Made by a program: the position numbers and the translations under genes. A stretch of DNA of 64,000 bases from Cupriavidus phytohabitans (lineage in GTDB: Bacteria; Pseudomonadota; Gammaproteobacteria; Burkholderiales; Burkholderiaceae), in the NCBI RefSeq assembly GCF_000426345.1, contig NZ_AUFE01000030.1:1-64000 (forward strand), written 5' to 3'. The notes under the pieces were generated by a model. It ran no database searches. It saw only the letters and a program-made list of their open reading frames with translations, and had not been told where the DNA came from. This document shows, piece after piece, positions 60,953-64,000 of this stretch (its first letter is position 1; the number at the start of each line of letters is the position of its first letter).

Positions 60953-61955
60953 GGCTGGGAAGATCGGTGTCCGGTGAAAACATGTCGGTGCCGGCGCCGG
61001 TGTCGCCGTACAGCGATTGCAGCAGCGCGCCGTGCTCGGCCGGGTCGCGCATCAGCAGGTCGGGCAGCAGCGCCGCGGCGGCATCGGCCACCGCCTGAAC
61101 CAGCGCCAGCACCGCGGTGCTGGCCGGGCGCGCCTGCGGCGTGATGACGCCGAAATAGAACGGGATATCCGCGTCGATCGGGCGCACCGCGATGTCGGCC
61201 AGCGGCAGCCCGCGCGCGGTCACGGGCTCCAGCAGCGCAATGCCAAGGCCGGCGCGGACCAAAGTCAGCGCGTTGATCGAGGTGTTGGTGTCGATCACCC
61301 CGGCCGCGGGCACGCCCGCACTGGCCAGCGCCCGGTCCACACGGCGGCGTAGCCGGTAGGGGTTCTGCATGGTGACGATGCGGCGCGCGCGGCAATCCTG
61401 CAATGAAATCGCTGCCTGGGCCGCGAGCGGATCGTCGCCGCGCACCGCCGCCACGCATGCCGACTGGCCGATCCAGTGCACGTTCACGCCGCGGTGTTCC
61501 AGCGGCAGGCTGTTCAGCCCGATGTCTGCGGCGCCGGTCAGCACGGCATGCACGACCTGTTCCGGCGATACGCCTTGCACGGCCACCCGTTCCGGCGCGC
61601 ACAGGCCGCGTTCGAAGGCCAGCGCCAGCGCGGGCGGCAGCAGGCCGGCGGCCAGTGCCGGGGTGGCCGCGATGCGCAGTGGCCGGCCGTCGCCGCGCGC
61701 CAGCGCCGCAGCCCGGTTGCGGATCTGCTGCATGCCAGCCAGCGTCTGCTCGACCTCGTCGTAGAGCAGGAAGCCCTGTTCCGTCGGACTGACGCGCGGG
61801 CCGCTGCGGGTGAACAGCGCAAAGCCGAGTTCGGCCTCCAGCTCCTGGATCAGGCGCGTGATGGCCGGCTGCGAGCGGCCGAGCAGGCGGCCCGCGGCGG
61901 TAACGCTGCCGGTGGTCACGACGGCGGCGAAAGCTTCCAGTTGCCGGATTTCCAT
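60945..61955 (-). CDS. LysR-family regulator of the monooxygenase operon
   Basis: A 336-residue LysR protein. The HTH is in FAAVVTTGSVTAAGRLLGRS-QPAITRLIQELE, and a periplasmic-binding-like effector domain follows. It is the first gene of the minus-strand group and overlaps the monooxygenase gene. The start at 61955 begins MEIRQLEAFAAVV, the family start; the upstream frame to 62138 lies in the divergent regulatory region. It is divergent from the osmoprotectant-type transporter, which it may also control. Confidence 0.88.
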   Translation of the reverse strand: MEIRQLEAFAAVVTTGSVTAAGRLLGRSQPAITRLIQELEAELGFALFTRSGPRVSPTEQGFLLYDEVEQTLAGMQQIRNRAAALARGDGRPLRIAATPALAAGLLPPALALAFERGLCAPERVAVQGVSPEQVVHAVLTGAADIGLNSLPLEHRGVNVHWIGQSACVAAVRGDDPLAAQAAISLQDCRARRIVTMQNPYRLRRRVDRALASAGVPAAGVIDTNTSINALTLVRAGLGIALLEPVTARGLPLADIAVRPIDADIPFYFGVITPQARPASTAVLALVQAVADAAAALLPDLLMRDPAEHGALLQSLYGDTGAGTDMFSPDTDLPSHD

Positions 61956-62011
61956 TGGCGTTGGCGATGTATGTGTAATCTGGATTCTGACGTGTTCATC
62001 ATGCAAATGGC

Positions 62012-62050
62012 AAATACTATTTCGGGATAAGGCTATGCCACCGCTATGAT
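62012..62050 (+). promoter_or_regulatory. candidate activator site and promoter of the transporter fusion
   Basis: The divergent gap holds ATACTATTTCGGGATAAGGC followed by TAT, with a TATGAT -10-like box at 62045-62050 and no good -35. This is the picture of an activator-dependent promoter. The ATAAGG-TAT pattern resembles sites I associate with CysB-type sulfur-regulated genes in this group, which is only an impression. Confidence 0.3.
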
Positions 62051-62093
62051 GTAGAGATGCCGGGCGCACACCGGCCCTACCAAAAGGACGGAT

Positions 62094-63680
62094 GTGTTGG
62101 CCTGGCTCAGTGGCCTCAGTGGCAATCGGCAGATCCATGAAAAACCCACGCTGTGGCGCGTGGTCCTATGGATGCTTGCTGCAGCACTTGTCGGGGCGGA
62201 ACCCGCGCAGGCCGCCGACCCCTTGCGCGTCGGCTCCAAGCGCTTTACCGAGTCCTACATCCTTGGCGAACTGCTGACGCAGGCCGCCGGCCCGCGCGGC
62301 ACCGCGCAGCACCAGCAAGGGCTGGGCAATACCGCGATCGTGTTCGAGGCGCTCAAGGCCGGCAGCATCGACCTCTATCCCGACTACACCGGCACGCTCG
62401 CCGCGGAGATCCTGAAGTTGCCGCCTGGCGCCGGACTGGACGCCATCCAGCGGGCGCTGGCCCCGCTGGGATTGGGTGCCGCGATCCCGCTCGGCTTCGA
62501 AAACACTTACGCACTGGCCGTCTCCGACACCCGCCCGCCCAACCTGCGTCGGCTCAGCGACCTGGCCGCGCAGCCGCGGCTGCGGCTGGGCCTGTCGCAC
62601 GAATTCCTCGGCCGGGCGGACGGCTGGCCCGGTCTTGCCAGCCGCTATCGCCTGCCGCAGCAGCCGGTCGGGCTGGACCACGGCGTTGCCTATGAGGCGC
62701 TGGCAGCGGGGCAGGTGGATGCGATCGACATTTATTCGACCGACGCCAAGATCCTCAAGTACCGGCTGCGCGTGCTGGAGGATGACCGGCGCTATTTCCC
62801 GCGCTATGACGCGGTGGTGGTGTACCGGCTGGACGTGCCGCAGCGCTTCCCGCAGGCGTGGCAGGCGCTGCAGCGCTTGTCGGGCCGCATCAGCGCGGCT
62901 GACATGGTAGCGATGAACGCCGCGGCGGAGATCGACCGCAAGCCGTTCGATGTCGTCGCGCGAGAGTTTCTGGCGCGTGGCTCGAACCCCGGCACGGAAC
63001 CGGGCGCGGCGCCGGCGTCCGCAGCCGCGGCGGCGGGCAGCAGCGATCGCCGCCTGCTCGGCGCGCTGCTTGGTCCCGACACCAACCGGCTGGCGCGGCG
63101 CCACGTCGGCCTGGTGGCCGGGGCGGTCGGCGCTGCCACGCTGGCCGGCGTGCCGCTGGGCATCCTGGCCGCGCGCCGCCGGCGCACCGGGCAAGTGGTG
63201 CTGGGCGCCGTCAGTGTGCTGCAGACCGTGCCGTCGCTGGCCTTGCTGGCGATGCTGATCCCGTTGCTGGGCCGCATCGGCGTGTGGCCCGCGCTGGTCG
63301 CGCTGTTCATGTATGCGCTGCTGCCAATCGTGCGCAACACCGCCACCGGGCTGGAGCAGGTGCCGCCGGGCATGCGCGACGCGGCCCGCGCGCTCGGGCT
63401 GCGTGGCGGCCAGGTCCTGCGCTACGTGGAACTGCCGCTGGCGCTGCCGGTGCTGCTGGCCGGCGTCAAGACCGCCGCCATCATCAGCGTGGGTACGGCC
63501 ACGATCGCGGCCTTCGTCGGCGCCGGCGGCTTTGGCGAGCGTATCGCCACCGGGCTGGCGCTCAACGACACCACGCTGCTGCTTGCCGGCGCGATTCCGG
63601 CCGCGCTGCTGGCGCTCGCCGTGCAGGCCGCGTTCGAGACGCTCGAATGGGCGCTGCGCCGCCACCGCGACACGCGCTGA
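62094..63680 (+). CDS. osmoprotectant/betaine-type ABC transporter, fused binding protein and permease
   Basis: A 528-residue fusion. After a signal-like helix (WRVVLWMLAAALVGAEPAQA) a glycine-betaine-type binding domain spans about residues 40-300, starting LRVGSKRFTESYILGELLTQ, with YPDYTGTLAAEIL. Residues about 320-528 are a permease with the ABC-coupling loop MRDAARALGLRGGQVLRYVE and GTATIAAFVGAGGFGERIA. GTG 62094 follows AAGGACGGAT. No ATPase gene is adjacent: the next gene is convergent. Substrate may be a quaternary amine or related compound. Confidence 0.88.
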   Translation: MLAWLSGLSGNRQIHEKPTLWRVVLWMLAAALVGAEPAQAADPLRVGSKRFTESYILGELLTQAAGPRGTAQHQQGLGNTAIVFEALKAGSIDLYPDYTGTLAAEILKLPPGAGLDAIQRALAPLGLGAAIPLGFENTYALAVSDTRPPNLRRLSDLAAQPRLRLGLSHEFLGRADGWPGLASRYRLPQQPVGLDHGVAYEALAAGQVDAIDIYSTDAKILKYRLRVLEDDRRYFPRYDAVVVYRLDVPQRFPQAWQALQRLSGRISAADMVAMNAAAEIDRKPFDVVAREFLARGSNPGTEPGAAPASAAAAAGSSDRRLLGALLGPDTNRLARRHVGLVAGAVGAATLAGVPLGILAARRRRTGQVVLGAVSVLQTVPSLALLAMLIPLLGRIGVWPALVALFMYALLPIVRNTATGLEQVPPGMRDAARALGLRGGQVLRYVELPLALPVLLAGVKTAAIISVGTATIAAFVGAGGFGERIATGLALNDTTLLLAGAIPAALLALAVQAAFETLEWALRRHRDTR

Positions 63681-63686
63681 CAGCGT

Positions 63687-64000
63687 TCAGGCGGACTGTT
63701 GCGCGATCAGCTGCCCAAGCGTGGCGATTGCCGCCTCCGCTTCGTCGTTCCACAAATGCCCATAGTTGAGCCGGATGCAGTTGCGGTAGCCCTGCCGCGC
63801 CGAGAAGATCGGCCCCGGCGCCAGTCCGATGCCGGCCTCCAGCGCGGCATGGTGCAGCGCCAGCGCATCGAATCCGGGCGCGAACTCGACCCACAGGAAA
63901 TATCCGCCATCCGGCCGCGATACGCGCACGCCCTCGGGGAAATGCCGTCCGATGGCGTCGAGCATCTGGCCCTGCTGCATTTCCAGCACATGGCGCAGGC
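63687..64000 (-). CDS. PLP-dependent aminotransferase/MocR-type regulator, C-terminal part
   Basis: The visible C-terminal 104 residues (VSRPDGGYFLWVEFAPGFDA, GLAPGPIFSARQGYRNCIRL then NYGHLW) are those of class I/II aminotransferase domains in GntR/MocR-family regulators or related transaminases. The gene runs off the window, so a DNA-binding domain cannot be seen. It is convergent with the transporter fusion. Confidence 0.8.
   Translation of the reverse strand, partial: LRHVLEMQQGQMLDAIGRHFPEGVRVSRPDGGYFLWVEFAPGFDALALHHAALEAGIGLAPGPIFSARQGYRNCIRLNYGHLWNDEAEAAIATLGQLIAQQSA

Overview
The window is GC-rich DNA (third codon positions almost always G or C) with a gene repertoire typical of Burkholderiales. 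Gene content and order point to Cupriavidus (Ralstonia eutropha/C. necator group): a fatty-acid beta-oxidation operon of the kind known from strain H16, an acid-sugar (erythronate/threonate) operon whose enzymes were characterised in that species, a Bug-type periplasmic binding protein, and an msrB-yciB-bolA-ppiC housekeeping run. This assignment comes from family knowledge, not from a database search. No rRNA, tRNA or CRISPR array was seen.

Layout. 1-790: the 3' end of an IS3-family transposase, one copy of a dispersed repeat, and a small hypothetical gene that looks truncated. 792-4704 (minus): selO, msrB, yciB, bolA and a periplasmic parvulin, a housekeeping/redox-repair run. 5137-12138 (plus): an acyl-CoA ligase followed by a complete Liv-type ABC importer (binding protein, two permeases, two ATPases). 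12139-14819: a Fur-type promoter, a striking 20-bp palindrome and a TonB-dependent catecholate-siderophore receptor closed by a good intrinsic terminator. 14836-14971: repeat elements, one pair forming a 78-bp inverted repeat. 15350-27842 (plus): an eleven-gene run for beta-oxidation and side reactions (fadB-type bifunctional enzyme, nicotinamidase, thiolase, acyl-CoA dehydrogenase, SDRs, thioesterase, MDR reductase, class II aldolase, GST-like protein, epoxide-hydrolase-like enzyme). 27935-32575: macrodomain protein, iron alcohol dehydrogenase, HSL-type esterase, Bug protein, YbgC-like thioesterase. 32707-39719 (minus): denD, otnI, an MFS transporter, otnC, otnK, ltnD and a GntR regulator, together degrading D-erythronate and L-threonate to dihydroxyacetone phosphate. 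39920-42599: GNAT, TANGO2-like, DUF4936-like and YgfZ proteins. 42803-48574 (plus): mltG-tmk-holB-pilZ-GNAT-tatD, then ankyrin and YkvA proteins. 48612-54292: egtB, azoreductase with a divergent LysR regulator, DoxX, a DUF4136-type lipoprotein, and a receiver-EAL protein. 54521-58334: an FtsK-type translocase with a short membrane domain and a minisatellite-coded linker, and a cupin. 58319-61955 (minus): LysR, flavin monooxygenase and two carboxymuconolactone-decarboxylase-fold proteins, divergent from a fused osmoprotectant-type binding protein-permease (62094-63680). The window ends inside a MocR-type aminotransferase/regulator.

How it fits together. The left third is dominated by lipid and acyl-CoA catabolism. 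Three upstream regions there (acyl-CoA ligase, fadB operon, iron-ADH/esterase) share a 12-bp near-palindrome of the form GAACGNNCGTTC, a plausible TetR-type operator linking them. The least explained parts are the LysR-monooxygenase-CMD module beside an ATPase-less betaine-type transporter fusion, the variant FtsK, and the functional role of nicotinamidase inside the beta-oxidation operon.
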